DNA of 64,000 nt from Sphagnum compactum (taxonomy: Eukaryota > Bryophyta > Sphagnopsida > Sphagnales), in contig OZ234499.1 of assembly GCA_965153455.1 (NCBI GenBank), forward strand, positions 14,814,271 through 14,878,270, written 5' to 3'. Under the pieces are notes generated by a model that was not told the origin of the DNA, ran no database searches, and saw only the letters and a program-made list of their open reading frames with translations. This document shows, in pieces, positions 35,860-49,266 of this stretch. Both the position numbers and the translations under genes were made by a program. Position 1 is the stretch's first letter. The number at the start of each line of letters is the position of its first letter.

Positions 35860-36173
35860 GAGGGGGAATACTGTTCTTCTTTTAGAATGGGGGGATCTTA
35901 TGCCTTATACTATATTGTGCCTACTCCATAAGAGTGGGACATGGATCTTATTCCTCAAGGAGTAAGCATAGGATCCCACTCCCTTTTCCACTTTGTGATA
36001 ATACATATGTTTAGGTGCATGATAACTTTTGCCTCATGTTTTATAACAGGTAAATCCCAGCCGTAAATCCCAAGGGTGGAGGACATTCCCAAAATACAGG
36101 GCAAGCCTTATATGAAACTTTCCTAGCCCCTTTATTTTGAAAATGCCCTCACTAGGGGTAATCTTCTACACAA
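35860..36173. repeat. Dispersed repeat family R1, copy 2
   Basis: Shares the ordered words of 5370-5753 and 54951-55230: a GGAGGG tract, CCCACTCC, AACAGGTAAATCCCA, GGACATTCCCAAAATACAGG and TTATTTTGAAAATGCC, ending near CTACACA. More diverged at its left end. Confidence 0.5.
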
Positions 36174-36690
36174 ATTGTTTCCCCTTCCATAAACCAGTTG
36201 TGCACATGGTTTCGAAAAATCAAATAATGACAATAAAAATGAAATAACAAAAACTCAATCCATAAATAGCTATTGCACATTGAACTTTTAATTCACTCAA
36301 GATAAGTTAAAAAACAAATTCAAACTATCAAGTTAACAATCCCATTGACCTAAAAATATATATCTTCTGGCCTACACACAACTCTTATTCTATTGAACAT
36401 TGAATAATGATCTTTTTCTATTATTTCCATTGGTCCTCTAAAATTCTTTCAACCTACAAAACTTATTACACATCTTAATTAGTAATTCACTCGGACACCT
36501 AAGAAAAAATTCAGACCACCAAATCCAGCAATTTCATTGGCCTTAACATTTTTTCTATGCACCTACACATAAACCTATCCAACACCTTGTGTATATTACT
36601 ATATAGAGAGGGTTAAAAAGTATTACATTTAGTTAGGGTAGGGATACACATAATTTCCCCAGTCTAGACCAATGATTTTATTTTTGACAA
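36174..36690. other. No gene seen
   Basis: AT-rich, no ORF or repeat recognised. Confidence 0.4.
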
Positions 36691-37126
36691 ACCTTGGCAA
36701 CCCATACCTTTAAATAAGTAGGTAGCTAATATTAGGTAAGTAGGTACTAAGCTAAATAGGTTTGTAGGCTAGGTTAGGTAAGTAAACAAGCATATATAAG
36801 TAGGTAGGTAGTTAATTTGTCTAAATAAAAACTAAATATAACTTTATAAATACACCAATGGAAACATGATACCCCCATTATATTTCTAATAGAACTTAAC
36901 AAAAATATACCACTAAGGGCTATCTTGACATTCTAGTGTTGCAACTAATGGGACATGTGGGCATGATCATGAATAAAAACAATTTTAAAGTGTAGGAGGA
37001 AGAAGCCATTAATTGCAAATGTAATTGTAACATAGTTGCAAAAACAATTAAAATTAGTTGCAAATGACAATTAGTTACACGTAGTTACAAATGTATTGGT
37101 TACATTTTTGGGGATTTCTTCTAGTG
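36690..37126 (-). mobile_element. Right part of a CACTA-like element
   Basis: Ends ATTTCTTCTAGTG, the reverse complement of CACTAGAAGAAAT. Inside are a TAGGTAGGTA-rich stretch (about 36700-36830), echoing the minisatellite of the element at 48113-49783, and an AGTTGCAAATG-rich subterminal stretch like that before 34687. The left terminus was not found. Confidence 0.35.
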
Positions 37127-40100
37127 TGAAATGTCATGAATTGATCACTATGACCTATCACATAGATGCCTACAAATTTCTAGGTCCATTTTGCAAATGA
37201 TCACATTCAATTCAGTAGTTACTTGTATAGTTAATTTTGTTACTCATGTTTAGTGTCATATGTTTCTTGTACTTATTGAATCATTTAAAAAAAAATTAAT
37301 GCTAGTAATTACAAATCCCAATAGCTTCATAAACCATCTTATCTATCTTCATTTTGTTTCATGTCTTAAAATAAAAAGTTCAAAACCCATGAAAGTTGAA
37401 CTCACCCTTTCTCAAATTGTCACTGAACTATAAAAAATCCCACCCTTTTTTACATGTTATGTCATGTTTTGAAAAGTTATTCAAGAAGACACCTTTATTA
37501 TTGGAATTTTTTTGAATAGTCTTTCATTGTTTTTGTGCTGTCAATTTTCCTTAGGACATACAAATGTCCTTTGGATTGAGGAATGCCTTCACTGTGAGCA
37601 CTCCTTACCCTTGAGTAGTTATCTTAACATTTTCATGACTTTGTGCAAACTCAATATGGTTTCAATTTGCAGGACGTTTTGCAAGTGCTTATATGGGATT
37701 GAATTGCAAGGTGGAAACAATAAAAAGGAAGAAAGGCACCTTTGAGTTCCCTTTGTGACATCTAAATGGTTGAACCAAATCCCAAAAAATGGGACTAAGA
37801 GAAAGGTGAACAAAAGAAAAGGATTCAAATGTCATTGCTTGGACATTAGTTATGCAAGAATGTGGCTTGTCCATATTGTTGCACCAACTAAAAATGAAAG
37901 TTATCAAATTGACATAAAGAAAATTGGAAATATACTAAGGTGTAACACTTTTAGGCACATGTGGAAGTCCATAATTGCATAAATTAACATAACAAATATA
38001 ATGTGAACGCAAGATACCTTGAATCACACAAGTCATTTTACAAGTTATCATTAAAAATTTATTATATAAAAATTATCAACCCTAGTTTAACTCATGGAGA
38101 ACTTAAATTTGAAATATGAGCTTCTAAACTGTTACTTTCATTAAATAAAGGACTTAACAAGAAAAAACCATAATGTAAGATACGTCTAGAAAATTTTGGT
38201 CATCAAAGTCTTTCCAAAAAGTTTTCCTTGGTATCAATGTTACCACATCATATTACCATTAAATCCTTTATTCATTAAAAAAAAATTGTATATGAAAGTG
38301 CATGGAGTCCATATTCATTATGGACTTTTGTATGTTTTTGGGTACTCTTTTGAAAATTCATTATGTGATGGCTATTCAAAAACTATCCATGAAATTCATA
38401 CAATGTGATTATGGGCCAACCACACTATTAAGAGCCACACGTACCCCCTTATGCCATTGTTTTATTCTTAAAATATTCTTAAAATCTTTTTAATACGTCT
38501 TTAAAAAAAACATTAATTTTTTTAATACTATTATATTAAGGTTTATATTAAAAATATCCAAAATATGTCAGTAAAAAATATTTTCAAATTGTGCTTTTAG
38601 TGTCAAAATTGTTTTTAAGTTACTTTTATGCAACTTTTAAGCAATGGTTACAAGTGGTTAAAAGTCCTTATACATATTTTTCACTCATTAGATTGATTCC
38701 AAATTTTTATGATATGTACATAATGTATTCACAATTATATTTTATAAAAAATTATTCTATTTCTTTTTTTATTTTTTCTTGCAATCCAAAGTTCAAAAAA
38801 TTAAACAATGGTTACGATTGTTAATGGCACATGTTAATATGATTACACCCTTATATTATATATAACATTGTAAATTTGAGTCCTTTTTCATTTTAGTTGA
38901 TTATATTTATTCACATGGCCAATTACAAATCCCAAACTCTTGCAAAAACTACCTTGTAATAACACTTTATGGACAATGTAATGTGTTTTCATTGAAAAGG
39001 CTTACACCATTTCGAAATGGAATACTATGGAACATTTCATGGTTTTGGTTCAAATGGAGACATTCAAAATTAAACATAAGACAAGTTGAAGGTCTTGAAG
39101 TTTGCAAAACACAAGGTTTTATCATGTATTTAATTAATTTGACTTTTGGGAAATCCATAATTAACAAATGACAATTTGGAGGTTGGAAATTTGAAAAGAA
39201 ACTTTGATTTGAAGACCACCATATGATGCAACAATAGATATTAATAATGTTTCAAGCCTCAAATCAATAAAAAATTTGATCCTAACCAGCAAGTTAGAAA
39301 AGTCCAGAATTAAAAGTTTAATCCAAAATTAACTAAATACATATTTCTTGCTATTAATTCCTACAACTATTCATTTTGCAACAACCTATAAAGTTTGTAT
39401 AGCCAACACAAATACTCCATAAATCATATATGGCTTTTGGATGAAACAAGTATTCAAGTAGGCAAATAATCAAAAGCAAGGGTTCTTGCCAAGAGAAGGT
39501 TTAACCATCCCCATGTTTCAAAAATGGCTAATTATAAATTGTGTAATAAATGTAGCAGGTGAAGTGTTGCCAAGATTTTACATCTTTAGAGGTGAAAAAT
39601 TAAGAGACGATTACTCTAAATTCTACAAACTAGGTACATGCATGGCAATGTAAAAACAAACTTAAATGACTTGGTTTTTGTTCAAAAAGTTCATATCTTT
39701 CTTCAAAAGGTTTATTCTATGTGGAATGTTTCTAACTAATTGACATTTGTTAACTTTAAACGGACATGGCAATCATACAACCCTAAAGGTAATAAAACAA
39801 ATCTAGGAGGTTGGATTAGATATGATCACTTTATTGTCACATCTCATGCCTTGTGGCCCTAATATGTTTCTTGTATTAAATTTAACATTCAGAAATGTTT
39901 AAAATGTAGTTATGGTTAAAAACAATTACATGGAATCAAACAAGATCACCTTGGTTGGATGGGTGGACCAAGCCTTAGACCAATCTCTCACGAAACAAAA
40001 CATTAAATATGGGTTTGGGGCAACAAGTATATGGCTTTATAACCCAAAAGTAATGGATAATATAGGATTCAACTTTCACGAACACGAAAACTAAAAAGAC

Positions 40101-41959
40101 GAATGATAGAAGGATAAATCAAAATATAATTCAAAACACAAAACAAGGGAACCAATATAAGAACAAAAAGGCTAAAGTCAAGAACATAAAATGTGCAAGA
40201 CCAAAACATAAACATATTTTTATTCCAATAAAATAAGAAAATGTAAACAAAAAAAATAAAAAAAAACAAAGCTATGATGTAAGATCGTATCTCAAATTAA
40301 TGTTGAATAGACTAAAAATAATACTTTTATTTATATCCTTTTGAAGATCTAACTCAAAAAAAATTCCATGGAAATTTCCATGTGCCAACCAACTAAGGAA
40401 GCTTACAATGAGTTGCTTTTGATATGCATATTGGTTAATAGCATGGATAGAGGGTAAAGAAACCCAAAATATAATTATAAAACAACCGTGTATAGAAGTT
40501 GCACATTTTGGCATGACAACGCTTGAGGGCATTACAATGAATGATAATCCCATTTTGTAAGTTTATCTATTTGGGATTTTTTCTGCTTGGGTTAGTGGAC
40601 ATAAGATGTCTATGAAACAAGTCTTCGGTTGTGCTTGCATTTATTCTTGATTTGCCTTTGGACTAGATTTTGTTACTTCATAAAGTGTGTTTCTTTTTTG
40701 CACCTTTCCTCTTTGACATTCTACCATCCCATTCCTTTTGCACCAGATATGTCTTGCAAACATTATGTAGGATTTATTTTGTTATCAAAACCCAATTCAA
40801 TGTGGACAAGGTTCTAATTATTTCATGTTTGGAGGTTTTATCCAAGAGTGGACCTAGAGTCTCTTCTTTTGGATCTCGAAAGCTAACCTGAAAACAATAT
40901 AGGTATCTAAGTCCTCTGAACACAAAATCAGAAATCAGAAAACATCATTTGTGTGCATATTTTTGTGTGTGGGACCTTGTAGTTTCAAGAGTGTTGGGCA
41001 CTGACCTAGTGGCACTAGACACCTAATTCAGTCACTTCCTGACAAAACACTTCCATTTCTTTGCTTGTGGGCAAGAAGCTCCATTATTTGCAAATACTGA
41101 ACTAAGGTGCCCATACAACCATCAATAAATTGCCCAAACGCACCCATGTGTCATTTCCAAATGCAATCATGTACAGAAACATGATGTTTATATTTGTTGC
41201 TGTGATTCATTGCGACTGTGCTAAGAGTTTGTAGTTCCGTCTCACTCTAGCTGTCTAGTACAAACCAATCAGCATTTGAAGATGTCAAGCTTCATTAGAA
41301 ATAGAATTTTTTTTCCCTTGAATTACATGTTAACAGAACCCTTAATGAAGCTTTTGTTCTCATAAACTAACTTTTTCAGGGCTAGAACTCCTATTTGTTT
41401 TTACTTAGTGTGATTTATGATCACCAGTGTTCTTGCTAGTCAAAATTTGATAACAGAGCCAGTTCAAAGCATTTGAGAAGGGACATTCCTTGGATCCAGA
41501 AGTACTTGTGATGGAAAAGGACCATTGATGGAAGACACACAGAGCACAACAAAAGGAATGCTTAGTTGTTAGGGGCCAGCTCTGCAATCCGTTTGAAGAT
41601 GCAGTGAAGGAACAATGGTCTACACATGGAAATCAAGCCATAAGAAGCACACAGAATGATAGATGGAGCTGTGCAAAGAATTGCTTTCAGGATTTGTGGT
41701 GTAAATAGAGAGGATATGTATGAAGTCATCTCTGAGTCTGGAACATCAGGAAAATTATTCAACCACCTTATTGGCTGCGTTCCAACCAAATAAACTTATC
41801 AAGGAGTTCATATTTTAGTTTTGATGAAATTGCTCCAGTGAACACATGCATTTGAATCCCAATGTTTTTCTCAAAATGACAACAGAAGTGGGAATGATTC
41901 ATTGGTGGGGATGTCAGAGGTGGTGGAAGATGAGAGAGACAGAGAGAGAGCAAGAGATA
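37127..41959. other. Long stretch without recognisable gene
   Basis: AT-rich to about 41 kb, then more balanced. Frames are short and of low coding character. A 75-codon plus-strand frame at 37755-37982 starts M-T-S-K-W-L-N-Q but matches nothing I know. The last 500 bases may hold the 3' untranslated region of the 20K gene to the right. Confidence 0.4.
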
Positions 41960-43721
41960 TTAGCCCCAATCAATCCAAGGAGGGGGATGGTAGCCTCCTT
42001 CAGGAGGTGGACAGAGGGATGGCGGCAGGTTCCTCTCTAAAACAGATGCTACCGCCAGCTCAGGCCTGCTGAAATTACCTGCTACATCCATTGAATTCAA
42101 GCATGTGAGGCTATGAACTTGTCTGCAAATTGCTTGCAACATGTGCCACCAGAAAATGATTTGACAATGTGAAGAAAGAGGAATCAGACTCAATTTGAAG
42201 AAGAGGGTAAATTGGAACGGATCAGCAAACAGATGTCCACTCCTACAATCAATGGGTATGGCAAGATGAGAGTGCACTTACTGATATTATCTACTTTGGG
42301 CACATGAGCAGTCCATGCTGTTCCAACAACTCCTGCCACTGGGTATCCAGCTGCATATACCAGCAAGGAGTTCAATGAACTTCTCATAACTACATGCTTT
42401 TTCTCTTCAACATACCTACTTTGTAACAGGTACAGTCAAATGTGCTTTGTTACTTCAACAGAAAAGAAATAACTGGTTGTTTGTTTGTTAACACAAGTCA
42501 AGAATGATTTTTGGCCTGCAGAGGTAAGGCTATGGGATTGCTTTTGAAATCTATTTGTGGGTTGCATAGGTGAGTTCTGGACAACCCCTTAGTATGAAGA
42601 ATACCATGGCCCTTGGGTAGCAGATTAACAGTGAGTATTGAGGCTAACCATTCAAATATAGAATCTCCTCAGCAAGATTTGGTAACTCACCAGCAGGGAC
42701 TCCAAACTGGACAGGCAAAGGCCAGTTAGGGTGAAAAAAATTGCAGTGGTTGCGAAATCGGCAGACTCCCTGTCAATCCAACATAGCAGTCTTAGCCATC
42801 AGATTTTCTTACCCCCTAGAACAAACCACAAATCTAATGTTTGACTAACTGTATGGATCTCACAGTTTGTGCATGAGAAACTGAAATGAGGAAGGGAAAC
42901 CGGCTGCAAGTAATAATCAGACTTGATCTGCATAAGCAAAAAAAATCCCATAACTAGGCACTCCAAAAGTTCAAAAATTGAAATAGAAAGGAGAAGTGAT
43001 GAGTACTGTCTGCATGAATTCTGCACATAAAGCTCTCTCACCATCCAGATTCAGCAGAGGCTCTCCTTCTGCACATTCCACTCTTCATTCCTCATCAGAA
43101 TAAAGACATGCTGTTTTATACCCAATCTCAAATGTGACAGTGAGGACAGTGGAAACATGACATTCAGACAGGCACAAATCCACTCATAAGAGCAGAAATC
43201 CATCAATAATACAACTATCAATCTTTGTGCTCAAAAACTCTTCGTTTGTCTACATCCCTTCCAATGGATTGCGTGCATAGCACAGCAATCTGCACAGCAA
43301 TCAATATATGATAGCAAGAGCAACTCGATTACTATATATTCAGATGCAACTACTATGGATTAGCCTTAACCCTAATGCAAAATTGCATTTATGGGAGAGC
43401 GCCTTGAGAATTCCGCCTGGTCGATGATCGATGGTTGTATCAAAATAAGCAAAAGGAAACAGCGCCAAGTGGTTACTTACTGCAACTCCCTTTTACAAAG
43501 AGTCGATTTATAAAATGAACGAGTTGTCGAGGTAAGATAGGAGAATAATGCAAGTACGGAGGGCCAAAAACAGAAGAAAGTGCATACGAACCTTTGAAAG
43601 AATCGAACCATTGCTTCTTGGCACGTTGATGTGAAATTCCCTTGAGATGCCTCTTGCGAGATGCCGGCGTGTCGTAGAATTGCTTGTCACAATAATCACA
43701 ATAGTATTTGTGCGGAGGCAT
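41960..43721 (-). CDS. U11/U12 snRNP 20 kDa-like zinc-finger protein
   Basis: Minus-strand gene read 43721 to 41960. Exon 1 (43592-43721) starts M-P-P-H-K-Y-Y-C-D-Y-C-D-K-Q-F and carries the U1-C/matrin-type C2H2 finger (C-x2-C, then H-L-K-G-I-S-H), ending K-Q-W-F-D-S-F-K before a GT donor. A downstream exon (42691-42769) gives C-R-F-R-N-H-C-N-F-F-H-P, the C-x5-C-x3-H half of a CCCH finger. Exon 42282-42350 and last exon 41960-42036 follow in frame; the end, N-L-P-P-S-L to P-P-W-I-D-W-G, is the characteristic plant C-terminus. The family (ZMAT5 in animals) is a protein of the U11/U12 di-snRNP that recognises minor introns in the nucleus. The exon with the first CCCH cysteine was not found; a candidate lies near 43486-43540 but lacks an AG acceptor. 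Confidence 0.8.
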
Positions 43722-45179
43722 TTCAGCTCAACATCCTCTCGTCTCTTCCGCAACCAAACAGCCCACACACACACTCACAGATCTTCCTTCCTTCCGGTTC
43801 TCCGCCCTGGAAACCCTAATGTAAATTCGATGTTGATCGGGAACTGCGATAGGTACCTACTATCGGACATTCAGAACATTATGCGATCTTTGATCGGAAA
43901 GTTAAGTGAAGCACGTCCGTTTATCAATGATGATGGCCCGAACCGGACAATGTCCTGCATTTAAAATCGACATGCATAAGGTAAAGCCCTTAGTTTAGGG
44001 CGTTACCTAAATAAGGGCCCCTGTAAGGTGATAACAAAGCACAGGCTGGATACTTGTAACGTCCTCAATCTGAAGCTTTACCTGGTGAAAAGATTTGCCA
44101 TAAAATTTTTTTTAATGATAAGCGGTTTTTACAAGGTGCAACACCAAAATCAGGAATTTCGCTTTGCTGCCAATGAAAAAAATATGAGTCGTTCCAAATA
44201 CACTAGGAAATCTTTGAGTAGAAGGGGGTTTACTTAGTAACTATGTGTTGCTATTTTTGGCTAAAGTGAATTAACGGCCATTAGCACACCATCCATCCAT
44301 TGGAAGCATATTATGCCTCAGTTGTGGATGAAACCCAAGTTAGTTGATGTGGGGTTTACTTTCATAACATGTCTTGTGAAAAATAGGTCAAGTAGCCTAT
44401 GTAGGACAATGCATGATTACTAATAAAGGTTTTTTTTTGTGTAATTTATAGACAAAAGGTGATTGAAAAAGTAATGTGCAAAATGACATGAAAGAAAATA
44501 AAAATAATTGCCTTGAACACCCCCGCACACCCACCTTGTGGACAAAAGGCAAACCACTTGTCTCTCTCTCTTGCTAGTCTAATTTGGTTGTTTACAAGCT
44601 CCAATGCCAATAGTGTTTTCAAGGCTTTAGGGTTTTGCCTTTACATGTTTTAAGGCTTAAAGGTGTTGTCAATTTGTGACCATCGTTTAAAGTAGATTGC
44701 CAAATCACAACCATCCAACAAGCTTAGTCGCCAAAACTAGTAGCCAACATGTGATTTTGTTTTCAAGTTTCATATGCCTTATGTTTTGAAAGCTTGGAGA
44801 AGGCGATAATAGATGGTTGTTGCATTTTGAATTTTTCAAAAAGCTTGAGCCTTGAACAAATTTGTGGTTTTCTAATGAGTGGATTTTCGTTTCATTGCAA
44901 GTATGGCAACAAAACTAAATTGTTGTTGCAACATTCAAATGGATCAATTATGAGGGAAACAATGGGACTTTGCTTCAATTGTTGACAACACTAAACATAC
45001 TCATGAGTTTCAAAATTGATGTGCATTAAAGATTCTTGCGAAATCCACCCCAAAATCAAATGTGTGATTGTCTCCCCCTTTCTATTCTTTTTTTGCATCT
45101 AGAGCTTTGTGTTATTGACATTTGCAAGATCTCATTGTGTTTAATTAATTGTCTTCAATTCATGAAGCTTATGAAATAA
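43722..45179. other. 5' flank of the 20K gene, then no gene
   Basis: The first 100-200 bases should hold promoter and 5' leader of the minus-strand 20K gene; no TATA box is obvious. The rest shows short frames only. Confidence 0.4.
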
Positions 45180-46900
45180 TTGCTTGTAATGGCACCATTG
45201 AAAGTCTCAAAGAATTTTTGTTTCAAACTCTTCTTTTATGGTCAAGGCACAAGTTCATCCACATCTCCTTTCCTTGAATTGCCAATTGTTTGTAAGCCTT
45301 ACAACTCTAGTGCACAAATTTTTTTGTCCAATAAACCTAAAAGATTTTACGACAAGGCTTTAAGCTTTCAAGATTCTTTGGTAGCAAAGTTTCCTTGGGT
45401 TGAATTTGTTATAGGGGATGATTGTTTGGTCTTTCAAGTGAGATGCATGATATGTACATCTATTGAAAGTAAGGAAAAGCACTTGTCATTGAAGTTGAAT
45501 ATCTTGTACATAGAAACATGTCAAGTGGAAAAAAACAATTGTTGTTTCTACCAATGTTTTCATTGGGGATTAGTATACATTAATAGGGATTTTATGTATG
45601 CCAAAAGTAGAGGATTTATGTTGGCAAATGCATTGAAACAGTCTGAGTTTGATATGATCCAATGTTCATCTTGGATCTTTAAAAAAAATGGTTTAGTTTT
45701 CCATCATTTTTTGCTTTCTAAGCCACAATCACCTAATGTTTAAATTTGAAACAATCAAAGGGTTGCATTATGAAAATTAAAAAAACCCTTTAAAATTTTG
45801 AATAAATTGTAATGACTTCGGAATGGCTAAGGCAATGCATGATGTTGTTTTTAACTCCACTGAAGTTGCTATGCAAGGGGGTAAATTTTTTTCGGTGAAT
45901 GCATATGAGGTCATTACTATGAACAAGTAGCAATGGATTAATGTCCATGTCTATGTCATGAAAAATTGGTGTCAAATTAAAATGTTATTAACCTAGGAAC
46001 ATGTAAAAGTGGACATTATTGCACATAATATTACTACAATCCTCTTGAAATGCATGGTTAAATATGGCAAAGTTTTGGATGAAGAGTTTGGTTCAAGGTG
46101 GGTGTGCATTGTTGTGATGAAAATTTTGTGTTCCAAGGACATTACATTGGGGTAACTTCACAACTCAAATCTAATGTTGGTTTTTTTATTTATTGGTGTG
46201 CACAACATGGCACACTAAACCATTTTGATGGTTGATGGGTTGTCCAAATTGCCTTTGGTATCACACGTTGAATCAATGTTGTAGTCCCTTTTCTTTTTTT
46301 GCTCACAACCTTACAAAGTTTTTGGAGTTTACAAAGCTTGTTGAAACTTTGGAGCCAAAGGCCTTAAGTTGTTGAGGAATGTGAAGAATCAATGGATCTC
46401 ATGTTAAGCCCATTGAAGCATGTCATGTTTGAGTACAAGGTTTTGATTATGAAAATGAATTTTGATTAGGACATGACCAAATTTGCTTGTGAAAACTTGG
46501 AGTTGTTACATGACTTGGAATTAATCTTCACTTTGCCATGTTTCATGCCTATGCTAGAGGTGGTTCATAATACCCTCATCAAGTATGTTCAATGTTGAAA
46601 TGTTTTTATTATCAATTTTGTGGATGCCATGAATCTTGTTGAGGCTGATATTTTTTTGTTTCTACACTAATCCAATTTCTATTTGATGAATTGTGATTAA
46701 CAATTTCACAAAATTGCTTCTACATTCCCATGATGCTTTGCATTTCTTTTAGTGTTCAAATCTTATTGGACTCCAAAACCTTCTTGGTTTTAATATTATA
46801 GAACAAATTTATGACATTCATTCTCACGACCTAGTAAATGGGTATTGAATTAATTTGATTGATGAAGATGCTTTCAGAAGGCTTGTTGCTACAATGAAAT
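45180..46900 (+). pseudogene. Relic of a hAT/DUF4371-like transposase
   Basis: An open piece, 45180-45743 (187 codons), contains F-L-S-N-K-P-K-R-F, A-K-F-P-W-V-E-F-V and V-R-C-M-I-C, a BED-like zinc-finger start that precedes hAT-type transposase domains in many plant genomic copies. The DNA after it reads, with many stops and shifts, as N-A-Y-E-V-I-T-M, then Q-Q-W-I-N-V-H-V-Y-V, then G-V-H-N-M-A-H and D-G-L-S-K-L-P, in the order of the catalytic part of such proteins. It is dead. The family assignment rests on remembered motif order, so it is moderate only. No terminal repeats were found. Confidence 0.5.
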
Positions 46901-48112
46901 ATTCATGTGTTGAAAGCCCAAACCCTATTTACATAGTTGCAAAAACAATTTCTTAAACATGAATTATGATGGTCCTTGGCCTTGTGTACCGTTAGTATTA
47001 GCAAAACCCAATGTAGTAAAAGGTTCATTCATTCTACATTTGAATGTTATCAAAGTAACCTTTTGTGTTGCTCATAAAAGTATGGAAGAGATTATGGTCC
47101 CCCTCTTTTGGATTCATATATGCTTGATATATTAATCTTCACTTTTAAATTCACAATATTCTACGATGTGAAGGGGATAATGGCTAAACATTCTACTATG
47201 AATCCGGTCTTTAGATTGTGGAAATAGATTAAAAATTTGTTATCTTAAATGAAAGGCTTAGCAAGTACATGAAATTGGCGAAGATTGAAAAATGGTCCAT
47301 GTGTTTGGTTTGTTGAGAATGAAAGAACATTCAACAATTTCTCATTCATGGAAAACAAGTTATAAAGTCAACTAACTACTCACCTTGACTTATGTGTTAG
47401 GATTCTTAATAAAAAAAAATTCACATTGCCCAATTTCCCTTATGACAATGCAATTGCAGTGTGGAAGGAAATGACAGTGAAATATTAGGTAAATGTGTAA
47501 TTAAAATTTGGGATTTTATTCATATTTGTATAATTTTGTATGTGACAAATTGCTCATATAGTTTGAGTGCGGGGATTAGAATTTGAATGTTTTAAAATTA
47601 GGTGGGGTTGTGATTGTTGAGGGCATGACTCTATTGTTGCAATGGGCAGTTTCCTTTGTGGTTAAGGTTGAATTCCTTTAAGGAAAAATTGGTTAATGTG
47701 ATTAAACAATGGGCTGATTTTTGCGGTGCTTTATTTCTATATGTAAAATTGTTTCATCACCATAGCTAGGAAATTTAGAGTTGAATTGTCATTAATCATT
47801 CTACATGTCAAATTAAATTGTCACCAAATGTAGGATATTTGTGAAAACAAAATAACCAAATAGGCTTCATAAAAAAATTTCCCAAATGCTATTAAAATAA
47901 AAAGAATGTAGCCTCACATTTTTCATTTCTAAATTAGCATATAGCAAAATATGTTCTATTGTCCAATTGAGGGCAACCATTTTGACATTTTCCATATTTT
48001 TGAAAAAATTTGCTACTCATAGTAAGTAGATGCATGTAGATAGTCAACATGCAACCTAAGTAAGTGTAAAGGCAAGTGGGTTGTTAGTTGGCAAGTACCT
48101 AAAAACAACAAT
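46901..48112. other. No gene; possibly tail of the transposase relic
   Basis: Stop-rich sequence with a composition like the preceding relic. No terminus, ORF or RNA gene recognised. Confidence 0.4.
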
Positions 48113-48179
48113 CACTATAAGAAAATGCGACTTTTCAAAAGGCCAACTTGACCAAAGTGTTCACATTGACTTGTTAAGC

Positions 48180-49140
48180 CTAGGCTATCTACCTAACCTA
48201 ACATAACTAGTAGGTTAGGTTAGGCCTAGACTACCTATTTAACCTAACACAATTAATAGGCTAGTAGGCTATTTGTTAAATAATAACCTAACTAGTAGCC
48301 TAGCTAAATAGCCTAGCTTAGACCTATCTAGTAGGTTATTTAAAACGTAGCCTAAGATTACTAAATAGCCTATAACTAAGTAGTGTAAGCCTTCTAGGTA
48401 GGTATTTTAAGTGACCTAGGCTTATTAGGTAGACCTATTAGCCATGTAAGTAGCCTACTAACGTAGGCCTACTAGGTAAATAACATAGGCTACCTAGGCT
48501 TAGTAGGTAGGTAGCCCTATCCTACTAGCTAGATAAATAGCTTAAGTCACTTAGGCCTACTAGGTATAAAGTAGCCTAATGTTGGTTATCAAAGTCTACT
48601 CGGTAGTTATGTACATAGCATAAGCCACCTAAGCTTACAAGGTAGGTAATTTAACCTAAGCCACTTAGACCTACTAGGTACATATGTAGTTTAACTTACG
48701 CCACCTATGCTTATTAAATAGGTACATAGTCTAACTTAGGCTACATACCTACCTAGGTCATTTAGGCCTATTAGGTAGTTATGTAGCCTAACCTAGGCTA
48801 CCTAGGCCTATTAGGTAAGTATGTAGTTAACTTAGGCTAGGCCACCTAGGCTATCAAGTAGGTAGCCTAACCTAATATTAGGTAGGTAGCTTAAGCCTAG
48901 ACTTAGTTAATAAGCTAAGCTACCTACCTAATATGCTTAAACTAGATCTATTAATTATAGGGTAGTAAGTACCTACATAGCCTACTAAATAACATAAATG
49001 TAGGTAGGTATAAACATAGACCTAGTAGGTACCTATAAGGTTGAAAAGACTATAACCCACATGTTATTTAAGTACATGCATTTACTAATAGGTACCTCCT
49101 ACTTACCTAAGCTAACCTACCTATAACCTACTTATTTATG
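48180..49140. repeat. CCTAGG-rich minisatellite, about 40-bp period
   Basis: Nearly a kilobase built from the words CCTAGG, TAGGTAG, GGCCTA and TTAGGC. AGGCCTATTAGGTA occurs at 48764 and 48804, exactly 40 bases apart, and related positions recur at about 40-55-base steps. Because CCTAGG and TTAA-like cores are self-complementary, both strands look alike. No ORF. Confidence 0.75.
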
Positions 49141-49266
49141 TAAGTAATCATGTAAAAAAATTCAAGTTCATTTAGTGCAATATGTTGAAAAAAAATTCAT
49201 GAAAATTGATTACAATATGTTGGTCCAAAATCATGTTCATTATAATATGTTATCAAAAAAACATCA

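Noticed and set aside
45180-45743. Functional 187-codon gene
   Set aside because: The downstream part of the same protein is full of stops and shifts, and the open piece lacks a complete domain.
48180-49140. CRISPR-like or regulatory direct-repeat array
   Set aside because: Units are contiguous and degenerate with no unique spacers, in a plant genome; it is a minisatellite.
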